A DNA stretch of 64,000 nucleotides from Marivita sp. (GTDB lineage Bacteria > Pseudomonadota > Alphaproteobacteria > Rhodobacterales > Rhodobacteraceae). Made by a program: the position numbers and the translations under genes. The notes below the pieces were generated by a model. That model searched no databases, was not told the DNA's origin, and saw only the letters and a program-made list of their open reading frames with translations. Below, one piece after another: positions 1-9,314 of this stretch (position 1 is its first letter; every line of letters begins with the position of its first letter). The stretch covers positions 1-64,000 of the forward strand of contig NZ_JALEGT010000049.1 in the NCBI RefSeq assembly GCF_022763305.1, in the 5' to 3' direction.

Positions 1-148
1 ATAATCAAACAGTACCAGCCGCTGCCCTGTTCAACATGTGGCAGAGTGAATCGGCCTAACAAAAAGTCAGGTCAATTCAGGAGGACGGGTATATATAGGC
101 GATTTAAGGCAATTTGGTCAATATAAAGTGACCTGACCGAAATTTAGG
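1..148. promoter_or_regulatory. Non-coding edge region with a spaced inverted repeat
   Basis: No convincing gene lies here. A 9-bp element GTCAGGTCA at 66-74 is matched by its exact reverse complement at 129-137, and further GGTCA-type half sites occur between and just after them (around 115 and 147). An AT-rich stretch with a TATATATA core lies between the arms. This could be a control region for a gene to the left of the window, or the 3' flank of folC. Function is inferred only from symmetry. Confidence 0.35.
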
Positions 149-1426
149 TCATCCGATCTGCCGCAAAACGTGACCGGCAAGATAGAGCGAGCCGCAAATC
201 AGGACGCGGGCCTGTGGTTCGGACCGGGCGATCCGGCGCAGTGCATCTTCAACGCTATCTGCCTGATCCGCCATCAATCCGACGTCGCGGGCCGCAGTTT
301 CGGTGTCTTGCGCGCTGAGCGTGTTGGTCTCGTCGGGGATGGAGATGGCGGTCAGGTTGTCGGCCACACCGGCCAGAGGGCGCAGGTAGCCGCGCACGTC
401 CTTGGTGTTGAGCATGCCGCAGATCAGGTAGGTCGGGCGCTTGGGCAGGCCGCGCAGATGCAGGGCGAGGGCTTCGCCCGCCGCCGGGTTGTGGCCGCCG
501 TCAAGCCAGAGGTCGGTCTGCGGGGCAAGGTCGTTCAGAAATGTGCCCTTGAGGTGCTGCATGCGGGCGGGCCAGTAGGCGTTCTGCACCGCGCCGTCAA
601 AGGCCGCTTCGGGCATGTTCAGATGGCGCAGCGCGGCAAGGGCAGCGCCTGCGTTCTGGATCTGGTGCTGGCCGGGCAGGTTGGGCAAGTCGAGATCGAG
701 AAGCCCGGTTTCGTCCTGATAGACGAGCCGCCCGCGTTCCTCAGAGACGTGCCAGTGCTGGCCATAGGCGAGCAGCGGTGCTCCAAGGCGCGCGGCTTGG
801 GCTTCGATAACCTCTAGCGCGTCCTCGTGCTGTGGACCGACGACACAGGGCACGCCGCGTTTGATGATCCCGGCCTTTTCACCCGCGATCTTGGCGATCG
901 TGTCGCCGAGAAAGCCTTCGTGGTCCATCGACACCGGGGTGATGATTGTCAGCGTGGGCTGGTCGATCACGTTGGTGGCGTCGAGCCGTCCGCCAAGCCC
1001 TACTTCGAGCAGCGTGAAATCGGCAGGGGTGCGGGCAAAGGCCAGCAGGGCGGCGCAGGTGGTGATCTCGAAATAGGTGATGTTGGCGCCGTCATTGGCG
1101 CGGTAACATTCGTCCAGAACCTCGGTCAGGTGCGCCTCGGTGATCAGCTCACCGGCTAGGCGGATGCGTTCGTGAAACCGCGCGAGATGCGGCGAGGTAT
1201 AGGCGTGGACGGTTTTGCCAGCGGCTTCAAGCCCGGCGCGGATCATCGCCTGGGTCGATCCCTTGCCGTTGGTTCCGGCGATGTGGATCACCGGGGGCAG
1301 CTTGCGTTCCGGATTGTCGAGCGCGTTGAGCAGCGTCCAGACGCGGTCGAGGGTGAGGTCGATCACCTTGGGATGCAGGGACATCATCCGATCCAGGATG
1401 AGGTCCGACCCGATTTTGTTGTTCAT
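149..1426 (-). CDS. folC: Bifunctional folylpolyglutamate synthase / dihydrofolate synthase
   Basis: Cytoplasmic Mur-ligase-type enzyme that adds L-glutamate to dihydropteroate and then to tetrahydrofolates, using ATP. The 425-residue length is normal. The ATP-binding loop [11 protein letters not shown] is at about residues 47-57, and a [15 protein letters not shown] block at about 138-152 is typical of the family. A conserved DGGHNP motif follows near residue 310. Its ATG overlaps the accD stop as ATGA, so it is co-transcribed with and probably translationally coupled to accD. The accD-folC pairing is widespread in Proteobacteria. Assignment is secure. Confidence 0.95.
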   Translation of the reverse strand: MNNKIGSDLILDRMMSLHPKVIDLTLDRVWTLLNALDNPERKLPPVIHIAGTNGKGSTQAMIRAGLEAAGKTVHAYTSPHLARFHERIRLAGELITEAHLTEVLDECYRANDGANITYFEITTCAALLAFARTPADFTLLEVGLGGRLDATNVIDQPTLTIITPVSMDHEGFLGDTIAKIAGEKAGIIKRGVPCVVGPQHEDALEVIEAQAARLGAPLLAYGQHWHVSEERGRLVYQDETGLLDLDLPNLPGQHQIQNAGAALAALRHLNMPEAAFDGAVQNAYWPARMQHLKGTFLNDLAPQTDLWLDGGHNPAAGEALALHLRGLPKRPTYLICGMLNTKDVRGYLRPLAGVADNLTAISIPDETNTLSAQDTETAARDVGLMADQADSVEDALRRIARSEPQARVLICGSLYLAGHVLRQIG

Positions 1427-2355
1427 GATGTCTGATCAGCAGGGGCCGGTTGGATCGGCGTTGTGTCGGCTGGTCCGGGGGCGGGCAGATCGCCTGCGAC
1501 GGGGGGTGGCATGTGCATGAGCATGCGGATGATCTGCACCAGTTCCTCGCGCATCTTGCGGCGGTCAGTGACGCGATCAAGCATGCCGTGTTCGAGCAGG
1601 TATTCCGCACGCTGGAAGCCTTCGGGCAGCTTTTCGCGGATCGTCTGTTCGATCACGCGCGGGCCGGCAAAACAGATCAGTGCGCCGGGTTCGGCGATCT
1701 GGATGTCGCCCAGCATCGCGTAGGACGCGGTCACGCCGCCTGTCGTCGGGTGCGTTAGGACGACGATGTAGGGCAGGTTCGCCTCTTTCAGCATCTGCAC
1801 CGCGACAGTGGTGCGCGGCATCTGCATCAGGCTCAGGATGCCTTCCTGCATGCGCGCGCCGCCGGCAGCCGAGAACAGCACCAGCGGGCGGCGGAGTTCG
1901 ACGGCTTTTTCGGCAGCGGCGATGATCGCGTTGCCGACATACATGCCCATGGAGCCTGCCATGAAGCTGAAATCCTGCGCGGCGGCGACAATGGGTGTCC
2001 GGCCGATTTCGCCGGTCGCGACGAGCATGGCCTCTTTTTCGCCGGTGGCTTTCTGCGCGGCGCGCATCCGGTCGGGGTATTTCTTCTGGTCGCGGAACTG
2101 CAGCGGGTCGGGTAGCGGTTCGGGCACCTCGACCTCGGTGAAGATGCCGCCATCGAAGAGCCCCTGGAAGCGTTCGCGCGGGGTGATGTTCATGTGGTGG
2201 CCGCAATTGGTGCAGACATTCAGATTGTCCGACATCTCGCGGTGGAACAGCATGGTGCCGCAATCGTCACATTTCACCCAGAGGTTCTCGGGGATCTCGC
2301 GACGCGAGAAGATCGAGTTGATCCGGGGTCGGACGTAGTTGGTGATCCAGTTCAT
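1423..2355 (-). CDS. accD: Acetyl-CoA carboxylase carboxyltransferase subunit beta
   Basis: Beta subunit of the carboxyltransferase half of acetyl-CoA carboxylase, which works with AccA to transfer the carboxyl group from biotin to acetyl-CoA and make malonyl-CoA for fatty acid synthesis. The N-terminus carries the expected four-cysteine zinc ribbon (CDDC then CTNC, about residues 27-50), followed by the crotonase-like carboxyltransferase core with GGARMQEG near residue 160. I start at the ATG at 2355 (MNWITNYV), which matches the family and has a GGGAG site upstream; an upstream start would add six unneeded residues. It heads an operon with folC. The C-terminal tail is Pro/Ala-rich. Confidence 0.95.
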   Translation of the reverse strand: MNWITNYVRPRINSIFSRREIPENLWVKCDDCGTMLFHREMSDNLNVCTNCGHHMNITPRERFQGLFDGGIFTEVEVPEPLPDPLQFRDQKKYPDRMRAAQKATGEKEAMLVATGEIGRTPIVAAAQDFSFMAGSMGMYVGNAIIAAAEKAVELRRPLVLFSAAGGARMQEGILSLMQMPRTTVAVQMLKEANLPYIVVLTHPTTGGVTASYAMLGDIQIAEPGALICFAGPRVIEQTIREKLPEGFQRAEYLLEHGMLDRVTDRRKMREELVQIIRMLMHMPPPVAGDLPAPGPADTTPIQPAPADQTS

Positions 2356-2420
2356 GCAGGCGGCTCCCGTCACCCTGACTTTGCTCGACGTGATCTAAGA
2401 CCCCTGCGGCGGAAATGCAA

Positions 2421-3335
2421 TCAACCGTGCGGGGTGAGATTGGATCGTGCCGGGCCGCGTTTGACGCCCAGTTGGCGTTCTCGCCAGATGATCAGGACGC
2501 CTGCACCGATGATGACAACCGATCCGATCAGCGTGTGGATCGTCGGGATTTCGTCGAAGATCGTGTAGCCGATCACAAGGGCAAACAGGATCGACGCATA
2601 GTCGAACGGCGCGAGGAACGCCGCTTCGGCATGGCGGTAGGACGAGGTCAGAAGGATCTGTGCCACGCCACCGATGACCCCTGCGCCAATGAGCTGGCTT
2701 GCGGTGATGGCGTCGGGCATGACCCAGCCGAACGGTATCGTGAAGAGCGACAGGCAGGAGGCGGTCACGGCGAAATAGAAGACAACCGACGAGGTGGTTT
2801 CAACCTGGACCAGTTTGCGGATGTGGACATGGGCCAGGGCGCGCAGCGTGGCCGAGGCCAGAACCAAAGCCACACCCCAGCGCGCGGCGGTGCCCATCTC
2901 TTCGTTGCCAAGCTGAGGCAGCATGACGATCACCACGCCGACAAGGCCGATGACAACGGCGGACATGCGCACCAGACGGATTTTTTCACCCAGCAAAAAG
3001 GCGGCAAAGATCACGGTCAGGATGGGGGCGGCATAACCGAGGACGGTGACTTCGGGCAGCGGCAGCAGACCGAGCGCCGCAAATCCGCAGGCCATCGCGC
3101 TGACCCCGAAAAGGCCGCGCCAGAAATGGCCAGATGGATTGCGGGTGCGCAACCCGGTGGCCAGTTCGCCGCGAAGGACAAGCCAGAGCAGGATGACCGG
3201 GATTGCAAAAAAGGACCGGAAGAACACCGCTTCGCCCGGCGGCACCACATCGGAGCTTGCTTTGATCAGAGCCGCCATGATGACGAATAGCAAGACAGCG
3301 CTGAGCTTCAGCGCCATGCCGCGTAGCGGGGACAT
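2421..3335 (-). CDS. DMT-superfamily (EamA) inner-membrane transporter
   Basis: A 304-residue protein with about ten hydrophobic segments arranged as two EamA repeats, the standard architecture of drug/metabolite exporters. The first repeat starts around residue 8 and the second around 150. A GGAG sequence sits six bases before the chosen ATG. Related carriers export amino acids, riboflavin or S-adenosylmethionine, but nothing in the sequence or the neighbours (accD on one side, a TauE permease on the other) fixes the substrate. A second EamA protein occurs at 21.4-22.3 kb. The family call is firm and the substrate is unknown. Confidence 0.85.
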   Translation of the reverse strand: MSPLRGMALKLSAVLLFVIMAALIKASSDVVPPGEAVFFRSFFAIPVILLWLVLRGELATGLRTRNPSGHFWRGLFGVSAMACGFAALGLLPLPEVTVLGYAAPILTVIFAAFLLGEKIRLVRMSAVVIGLVGVVIVMLPQLGNEEMGTAARWGVALVLASATLRALAHVHIRKLVQVETTSSVVFYFAVTASCLSLFTIPFGWVMPDAITASQLIGAGVIGGVAQILLTSSYRHAEAAFLAPFDYASILFALVIGYTIFDEIPTIHTLIGSVVIIGAGVLIIWRERQLGVKRGPARSNLTPHG

Positions 3336-3403
3336 AAGTTCTCCGGGTTCGGGTTATAGCGCTAACCTGCCCCCGCGATGCCGGAAGGTCAATGCGCTGC
3401 GGT

Positions 3404-4180
3404 TCAAGCCAGAAGGACTTCGTAGAGCAGTTTGACCGACACGACGGCCAGTGCGATTTCGATCAGCATGTAGAAGATGCGCTCCGGCAATGCGCGCGAG
3501 ATGCGGGATCCGGTCCATGCACCGGCGAGGGCGAAGGGGACGAGCCAAATCGCTTGTGTGGCGCTGTCCCAGGTGATCTGGCCGGCAAGGATGAAGGGCG
3601 GCACCTTGAGCAGGTTCACCACCGTGAAAAAGATCGTCGTGGTCCCGAGATAGACCATCTTGTCGAGCTTCTGTGGCAGAACGTAGGCCTGATAGGGCGG
3701 CCCGCCCGCATGAGAGATGTAGCTGGTCAAACCTGCGACGGTGCCCCAGAACAACCCGCGCGGCACATCCGCCGGGCGGGGAGAAACCGGGTTGCCTGAA
3801 AACCGGCGTCGCAGCGAGGTGATCAGGTAATAGATGCCGATCCCGGCCACCAGCAGCTTGCCTGCATCTCCGGGCACATAGGACACCGCAGCAAATCCGA
3901 TCAGAATGCCGACGATCGCGCCGGGCAGGAGAGTCCTGAGGTTCCGGAGCGAGAAGGCCCGGCGGAACAGGTAGACCGCGTACATGTCGGCCACGATGTA
4001 GATCGGAAGAAGCAGACCGGCGGCCAAGGCCGGGTTCATGAAGAGCGACATCAGCGGGACGGCAAGGATCGCGATCATGGGCACACCGCCCTTGGACAGC
4101 CCCATCAGAAAGGCTGCCAGCCCTGCCACGATCCAGAATTCCAAGACACGCCTCGTCGGTTGGTCGGTGTCTGGTCTCAT
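3404..4180 (-). CDS. TauE/SafE family permease
   Basis: About 258 residues with roughly eight membrane segments and the glycine-rich, small-residue helices of the TauE/SafE (UPF0721) family. Members export sulfite, sulfoacetate or other organic anions, or take up related substrates. The start is uncertain: ATG 4180 begins just before the first helix, as is usual, while other in-frame starts (ATG at 4213, TTG at 4267) would add a polar leader. No strong ribosome-binding site supports any of them. It is divergent from the membrane protein that starts at 4282. No sulfonate genes are adjacent, so the substrate is open. Confidence 0.8.
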   Translation of the reverse strand: MRPDTDQPTRRVLEFWIVAGLAAFLMGLSKGGVPMIAILAVPLMSLFMNPALAAGLLLPIYIVADMYAVYLFRRAFSLRNLRTLLPGAIVGILIGFAAVSYVPGDAGKLLVAGIGIYYLITSLRRRFSGNPVSPRPADVPRGLFWGTVAGLTSYISHAGGPPYQAYVLPQKLDKMVYLGTTTIFFTVVNLLKVPPFILAGQITWDSATQAIWLVPFALAGAWTGSRISRALPERIFYMLIEIALAVVSVKLLYEVLLA

Positions 4181-4281
4181 GGAATGGAGGTCTTGCCAAG
4201 GGTCGTTGCGCGGCATGACGCGCGCTTGATTGTCCGTCGGGCAACCCGATAGGAGTAGGCGCATCAAGAGCGGGCTGGATC

Positions 4282-5472
4282 ATGCTGAATATCGGCATTG
4301 TGGGGGTTGTGATCGCGACAGCGGCGCTGCTGCTGTGGCCACGGGTGTCGCGGGCTCCGCTCTGGCGGGCGACGATCACGCCTCTGGCGTCGATCATCGG
4401 CAGTGGCTTTCTCGTTCTTGGTCCCATTCTCGAGGTCAATTTCGGTCTCTATGCACCCGGTGTCATGCTGGCCCTGACCACTATGGCCTATGCGTTCGGC
4501 GCTGCAATCCGCTACAATATCCGTCAGATTGCACAGCGGCCGTCGCGGCCAAATCCCGTGGCTCGGATCGAAGAACTGGCTTCGCTCGTTCTGGCCTTCG
4601 CCTACGTGATTTCTGTGGCGTATTACCTCAATCTCTTTGGGGCGTTCGGCTTGAGCCTGACGACGCTGGACAATCCCGCAGATGCCCGGCTGCTGACCAC
4701 GGCTGTCTTTGCGCTGATCCTGTTCGTCGGTTGGACGCGGGGATTTTCGGCCTTGGAGCGGCTGGAGCAGTTGTCGGTCGGCGTGAAGCTGACGATCATC
4801 GCGGGCTTGGTGTTCGGTCTTGGTGTGCACTTTGCCGACACAGCGCGGTCCGGCGGGCTTCTGGTCAATCCCGCGCAGGTGACGGGATGGCCCGCAATCA
4901 CGCTGGTTTTCGGTTTGATCGTCACGGTGCAAGGGTTCGAGACCTCGCGCTATCTGGGTGAGACCTATGATGCCGATACGCGGATCCGGTCGATGAAGCT
5001 TGCTCAGATCGTGTCGACGGTGATCTACGTCGTCTACATAGTGCTCCTGGCATATGCATTTGTGCCGGGCACGATGACCCTCGATGAAACCTCAATCATC
5101 GACATGATGCAGATCGTCGCGCCGATCCTGCCCGTCCTTCTGGTGGCCGCGGCGCTGAGCGCGCAGTTCAGTGCAGCAGTTGCCGATACAAGCGGTTCTG
5201 GCGGTTTGATCGCCGAGATCAGCCGCAACCGTGTGTCCCCGCGTTGGGCCTACACGATCCTCGTGATCGTTGGTGTGATCCTGACTTGGAGTTTCAACAT
5301 CTTCGAGATCATCAGCTATGCCTCGCGCGCCTTCGCGGCCTATTACGCGTTGCAGGCGGCGATTGCGGCCGTCACGGCGCGGTCAGACGGGCGGCACCTG
5401 ACCGCTGCGGGCTTTGCCGCTTTGGCCTGTGTGGGGATCGCAATCCTGATTTTTGGACAACCCGTCGAATAG
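4282..5472 (+). CDS. Polytopic membrane protein, APC/LeuT-fold-like
   Basis: A 396-residue protein with about eleven hydrophobic segments. A GSGFLVLGP stretch in the second hydrophobic region (near residue 40) and a VQGFETSRYLGE block near residue 220 resemble the unwound-helix and E/R motifs of amino acid-polyamine-organocation carriers. I do not recognise a named family, so transport of an amino acid-like solute is inference. It is divergent from the TauE permease and convergent with the small hypothetical gene ending at 5484. It appears to be a single-gene unit. Confidence 0.6.
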   Translation: MLNIGIVGVVIATAALLLWPRVSRAPLWRATITPLASIIGSGFLVLGPILEVNFGLYAPGVMLALTTMAYAFGAAIRYNIRQIAQRPSRPNPVARIEELASLVLAFAYVISVAYYLNLFGAFGLSLTTLDNPADARLLTTAVFALILFVGWTRGFSALERLEQLSVGVKLTIIAGLVFGLGVHFADTARSGGLLVNPAQVTGWPAITLVFGLIVTVQGFETSRYLGETYDADTRIRSMKLAQIVSTVIYVVYIVLLAYAFVPGTMTLDETSIIDMMQIVAPILPVLLVAAALSAQFSAAVADTSGSGGLIAEISRNRVSPRWAYTILVIVGVILTWSFNIFEIISYASRAFAAYYALQAAIAAVTARSDGRHLTAAGFAALACVGIAILIFGQPVE

Positions 5473-5483
5473 ATCGTCCGCGC

Positions 5484-5861
5484 TCAGGCGGTCTCGCGGC
5501 AATGCCTGCGGAACGACCTCTTGAGCATGTCGAGTTCTGCCCGAAGCAGGGACAATTCGGCGCGGATGTCTTCGCCGGCCGCATCGCCCGCGATGATCGA
5601 AAAGCTGCCCAGCGATTGCCCAAGCGTGGCTTCCGAAATCATGAAGGTGTGGACGCCATCCGCCAACAGGTTTGCCGGGACCGGCACCTTGAGAAGCCAC
5701 GATCCCGGATCGGGCAGCGGATCAAGCGATACATCGGCAATGGGTTTGTCATGCACGCGGACATCGACCTTGGGGGCCGGGCTGTCATCGGCATCGCCGG
5801 CGATCACGCCTTCCCAGACACCTTCGAAGAAACGGGCTTTCGACATGGAATACGCGGTCAC
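5484..5861 (-). CDS. Conserved hypothetical protein, 125 aa
   Basis: A soluble, acidic 125-residue protein of unknown role. The first 85 residues look like a beta-rich domain (alternating hydrophobic positions, SWLLKVPVPANLLADG near 54-69), and the last 30 form an amphipathic, coiled-coil-like helix ending in a basic stretch. I start at GTG 5861 because a GAGGA site lies at good spacing; an ATG at 5846 is the alternative. It lies ten bases downstream of the 5872-6645 gene, so the two are probably one transcript. No function is assigned. Confidence 0.6.
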   Translation of the reverse strand: MTAYSMSKARFFEGVWEGVIAGDADDSPAPKVDVRVHDKPIADVSLDPLPDPGSWLLKVPVPANLLADGVHTFMISEATLGQSLGSFSIIAGDAAGEDIRAELSLLRAELDMLKRSFRRHCRETA

Positions 5862-5871
5862 GGTCGGGTCC

Positions 5872-6645
5872 TCACATCTCGGCTCGGGGGCGACGGCTGA
5901 AGAACAGGTCTCGCAGGATCACCTGGCTCATCTCGGGGTTTTCGAAGATCAGGTCGATCCAGATCTTCTCCACGCGTTTTTCGTTCAGCTTGGTATAGGC
6001 CAGATCGAATTCCACCGCGAGTTCGCGGTCGTTCACGGGCAGCTCGCGCACGATCTGTTCGGTATTGGGGCCATGCTGGATGTTCAGACGGGCGAAGATT
6101 TCCAGCGGGCGTTCCAGTTCGACAATCACGTCACAGCGTACCAGATGCCTGCGCTTGAGATCGACGGTCGCCTCGGGCGGGAGGTCAATCACCAGCGACA
6201 GGTATGAGCCGTCAAAGCGGAACACGTCGAGCCGCAGCCCGTAGGCGGCGAGATCATCGGCGCTGGTGTTGCGCAACTGGCGCAGGGTGAGTTCGGACTG
6301 GCTGCAGTCATGAAAGAGCGTCACTTCGCGCCCGAGCATGGACTTGTTCTCGACCGAGGAGATGCCCTGCACCGGCAAGGGGCCACACCAGATTTCCGGC
6401 CGCCACGACCAGTCCGCGTCATAGGGGATCGGCACCGCCTGATTGCCCAGAACCGGCAGGGCTAGGCGGTTGTCGGCAACATGCAGCAGTTCGTCGAGAT
6501 AGTATTTGAGGCGCCGGGCAGCCGCCCGGTTCTGGCGCAGATCCCGCAGGTTCATGTCGCGCGCGGTTTCCGCCCAGCGGCGGAACCGCCGAAGTGCAGA
6601 TTGCAGGATCACGCGATCAAGCAGACCGGGTTTCATTTCCGTCAT
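5872..6645 (-). CDS. Conserved hypothetical protein, probably the DUF6478 family
   Basis: A 257-residue soluble protein. I recall similar Rhodobacterales proteins annotated as DUF6478, but I cannot check that. The N-terminus (to about residue 60) is helical and very rich in arginine. The rest is beta-rich, with a repeated pattern of acidic and aromatic residues and no recognisable catalytic motif. It contains a single cysteine in a HDCSQSE segment near residue 113. It precedes the 125-residue hypothetical gene by ten bases and follows the lipoprotein gene downstream of ilvD, so all may be co-transcribed. Function unknown. Confidence 0.6.
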   Translation of the reverse strand: MTEMKPGLLDRVILQSALRRFRRWAETARDMNLRDLRQNRAAARRLKYYLDELLHVADNRLALPVLGNQAVPIPYDADWSWRPEIWCGPLPVQGISSVENKSMLGREVTLFHDCSQSELTLRQLRNTSADDLAAYGLRLDVFRFDGSYLSLVIDLPPEATVDLKRRHLVRCDVIVELERPLEIFARLNIQHGPNTEQIVRELPVNDRELAVEFDLAYTKLNEKRVEKIWIDLIFENPEMSQVILRDLFFSRRPRAEM

Positions 6646-6707
6646 GAGCTGCTCGCCCCTGATGATGTCTTTCGTCCGTCACTGTGCCGTTCCGGTTGCG
6701 ACGCATA

Positions 6708-7397
6708 TTACAGATCCCGTCTTGCAAATAAACGGCCAAGTCGCTCTGCCAGCGGATCGCGGGAAGACTGCGGCTGATCTGCACGCGCGGCGGTGTCTGT
6801 CCGAGCCTTAGCGCGAATGGTTGAAGAAACGGTGTTCACGAACGCGGCGCCCTGTGCGCCGACAAGCGGGCTGTCCTTGGGTGCATAAAGCGTTACGCCG
6901 ATCAGATGAGGTCCGATGACGAATGCGCCGCGCCAGTGCCGGGGGTCGCTGCCGTCGAAAGCCGCTTCGCCGCCGGTTGCCATCAGGCCGACCGCCAGCG
7001 CGCTGAGTTCGCGGTCCTGCAACAGCGTCGTGCCAAGCACCTCGGCCAGATCCGACGGGCCTGGCACCTCGTCGGGAGCGGGACTGACGGTCACGGTGAT
7101 CAACGCGGGTTCGACGATCGGACCCGTTTGTCCGCCGGACATGATGTGACAGCTGGCCAGCGCGGCAAAGCCGCCGCTTGGCGTCCGTCGCAGCGTTGCC
7201 GGGTCGATGCAGTAGCCGTCAGGCCCGGAAACGGTGATGGCCCCGCGCGCCAGTTCTGCGGACGTGACCAAGGGGGCTTCGGAGGCGGCATCCCCCTGCA
7301 ACAGGGACATGCTCCCGAATGCGCCGGTCGGGCCGCATCCGGTCAGGTATGCCGCGCCCAGAAGCGCGGCATAAAAGGTGGTGCGTGTGCCGATCAA
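6708..7397 (-). CDS. Predicted lipoprotein coupled to ilvD
   Basis: About 229 residues. The likely start is TTG 7397, which overlaps the ilvD stop codon as TTGA. No other start codon precedes the signal sequence. The N-terminus has a basic start, a hydrophobic run and a lipobox LTGC near residues 19-22, so export and lipidation at the cytoplasmic or outer membrane are expected. The mature part is Ala/Gly-rich with a CIDPATL and a LASCHIM segment, and an Arg-rich C-terminus. I do not recognise the family. Link to branched-chain amino acid synthesis is doubtful; the overlap probably reflects gene packing. Confidence 0.65.
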   Translation of the reverse strand: MIGTRTTFYAALLGAAYLTGCGPTGAFGSMSLLQGDAASEAPLVTSAELARGAITVSGPDGYCIDPATLRRTPSGGFAALASCHIMSGGQTGPIVEPALITVTVSPAPDEVPGPSDLAEVLGTTLLQDRELSALAVGLMATGGEAAFDGSDPRHWRGAFVIGPHLIGVTLYAPKDSPLVGAQGAAFVNTVSSTIRAKARTDTAARADQPQSSRDPLAERLGRLFARRDL

Positions 7398-9157
7398 AGA
7401 TCGGAATACACGTGTTTTTCGCCTTCGGCGCCCGGATGGGTGACGGCACCCTTGTAGGTCGGACCGACGAGTTTGGCGAATTTCCAGACGGCACCGGAGG
7501 TGTAAATGGTCTCGCGCGGGCCTGCCCATTCGGCTTTGCGCTTGGCCAGTTCCTCGTCCGACAGATCGACGGTCAGCGCACCGTTCACGGCGTCGATGGT
7601 GATCATGTCGCCGTTCTTGAGCAAGGCGATCGGGCCGCCCTGAGCCGCTTCGGGGCCAACATGTCCGACGCAGAACCCACGGGTCGCACCGGAGAAGCGA
7701 CCGTCGGTGATAAGAGCCACCTTCTTGCCCATGCCCTGACCGGACAGAGCCGCTGTTGTCGACAGCATTTCGCGCATGCCGGGGCCGCCTGCGGGGCCTT
7801 CGTTGCGGATGACGATGACTTCGCCTTCCTTGTATTCCCGCGCCTTGACGGCGGCGAACGCCTCTTCCTCGCATTCGAAGACGCGCGCCGGGCCGGTGAA
7901 GACCTGATCTTCGGCCTTGATGCCTGCGACTTTCACAATGGCGCCTTCGGGGGCGAGATTGCCCTTGAGGCCGACCACGCCGCCGGTCTTGGTGATCGGG
8001 TTCGAGATCGGGTAGATCACCTTGCCATCCGCTTCGCGTTCGATGCGGTCCAGCTCTTCGCCGATGGTGCGGGTGGAGGCGGTGATGCAGTCTTCGTGGA
8101 TCAGACCCGCCTTGCGCAGTTCCTTCATGACAACGGGGATACCGCCTGCGTCGTAGAGGTCCTTCGCAACGTAAGCCCCACCCGGCTTGAGGTCGACGAA
8201 ATAGGGCGTGTCCTTGAAGATCTCGCAGACATCGTCGAGGTAGAATTCAATTCCAGCCTCATGCGCGATTGCCGGCAGGTGCAGACCGGCATTGGTGGAG
8301 CCGCCGGTGCAGGCCACGACGCGCGCGGCGTTTTCGAGCGCCTTGCGGGTGACCACGTCACGGGCGCGGATGTTCTGTTCGAGCAGGTCCATAACGGCGC
8401 GGCCCGACGCCTCGCCATACGCGTCGCGGGACTCGTAGGGTGCGGGCATGCCGGACGAATTGAAGAGCGCAAGACCGATGGCTTCGGACACGCAGGCCAT
8501 GGTGTTGGCGGTGAACTGGCCGCCGCAGGCGCCCGCCGACGGGCAGGCCACGCGTTCCAGCATGTCGAGTGCCTTGTCGGAAAGCTCGTTGTTCTGGTGA
8601 CGGCCCACCGCTTCGAACATGTCCTGAACGGTCAGGTCGCGGGTGCGGAAATCCTCGGGGATCTCGTCGACCTGCGGGGCTTTGCCCGGCAGGATGGAGC
8701 CGCCATAGATGAAGACGGACGGCACATTGAGGCGAACCATGGCCATCATCATGCCCGGCAGGGATTTGTCGCAGCCCGCAAGACCGACCACCGCGTCATA
8801 GCAATGGCCGCGCATGGTCAGTTCGACGGTATCGGCGATGGCTTCGCGCGAAGCGAGCGAAGAGCGCATGCCCTCGTGGCCCATGGCGATGCCGTCGGTC
8901 ACGGTGATGGTGGTGAATTCGCGCGGGGTGCCGAAGGCTTGCTTGACGCCCATCTTCACGGCTTGCGCCTGACGGTTCAGCGCGATGTTGCAGGGTGCGG
9001 CTTCGTTCCAGCAGGTGGCAACGCCGACGAGAGGCTGATGGATTTCTTCCTCGGTCATGCCCATCGCATAGTAATAGGAGCGATGTGGTGCGCGCTCGGG
9101 GCCTTCGGTGACGTGACGGCTGGGCAGTTTCGACTTGTCGAATGGACGCTTGAGCAT
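7394..9157 (-). CDS. ilvD: Dihydroxy-acid dehydratase
   Basis: Iron-sulfur dehydratase of valine, leucine and isoleucine synthesis that converts 2,3-dihydroxy-3-methyl acids to 2-keto acids. It has 587 residues. Cluster-ligand cysteines expected for IlvD appear in CWNEAAPCN (about 49-57), [11 protein letters not shown] (about 130) and [12 protein letters not shown] (about 200). The start at ATG 9157 is fixed by a strong GGGAGGAG site seven bases upstream; the reading frame is open further upstream but that part resembles no protein. The gene stands alone except for the coupled lipoprotein downstream. Confidence 0.96.
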   Translation of the reverse strand: MLKRPFDKSKLPSRHVTEGPERAPHRSYYYAMGMTEEEIHQPLVGVATCWNEAAPCNIALNRQAQAVKMGVKQAFGTPREFTTITVTDGIAMGHEGMRSSLASREAIADTVELTMRGHCYDAVVGLAGCDKSLPGMMMAMVRLNVPSVFIYGGSILPGKAPQVDEIPEDFRTRDLTVQDMFEAVGRHQNNELSDKALDMLERVACPSAGACGGQFTANTMACVSEAIGLALFNSSGMPAPYESRDAYGEASGRAVMDLLEQNIRARDVVTRKALENAARVVACTGGSTNAGLHLPAIAHEAGIEFYLDDVCEIFKDTPYFVDLKPGGAYVAKDLYDAGGIPVVMKELRKAGLIHEDCITASTRTIGEELDRIEREADGKVIYPISNPITKTGGVVGLKGNLAPEGAIVKVAGIKAEDQVFTGPARVFECEEEAFAAVKAREYKEGEVIVIRNEGPAGGPGMREMLSTTAALSGQGMGKKVALITDGRFSGATRGFCVGHVGPEAAQGGPIALLKNGDMITIDAVNGALTVDLSDEELAKRKAEWAGPRETIYTSGAVWKFAKLVGPTYKGAVTHPGAEGEKHVYSDL

Positions 9158-9314
9158 GACGCTCCTCCCTGAATTCGTTGCTTGCTCCGGAATAGCGAAC
9201 CGGGCAGGGCGGCACAAGGGATTGGGCGGGGGCAAGCCATTTCGAAATGGCTTGCGGAAAGCGCCTTGAGCGCGGTTTCGAAACTGCGTGTCCGCCGCCT
9301 TTCGAAGGACGGGT
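9158..9314. other. Intergenic region with a 24-bp perfect palindrome
   Basis: The stretch between ilvD and the amine oxidase holds a perfect inverted repeat at 9232-9255, with 12-base arms centred on TTTCGAAA. On either strand it would fold into a hairpin, but no U-run follows. It could end the polyamine operon transcript, process mRNA, or bind a dimeric protein. Further GC-rich partial repeats with TTTCGAAA-like cores (around 9280 and 9300) follow it. Confidence 0.55.

Noticed and set aside
7319-9172. Long plus-strand open frame opposite ilvD
   Set aside because: It is a mirror of the strongly conserved ilvD gene in a GC-rich, low-stop genome; its composition lacks any family motif.
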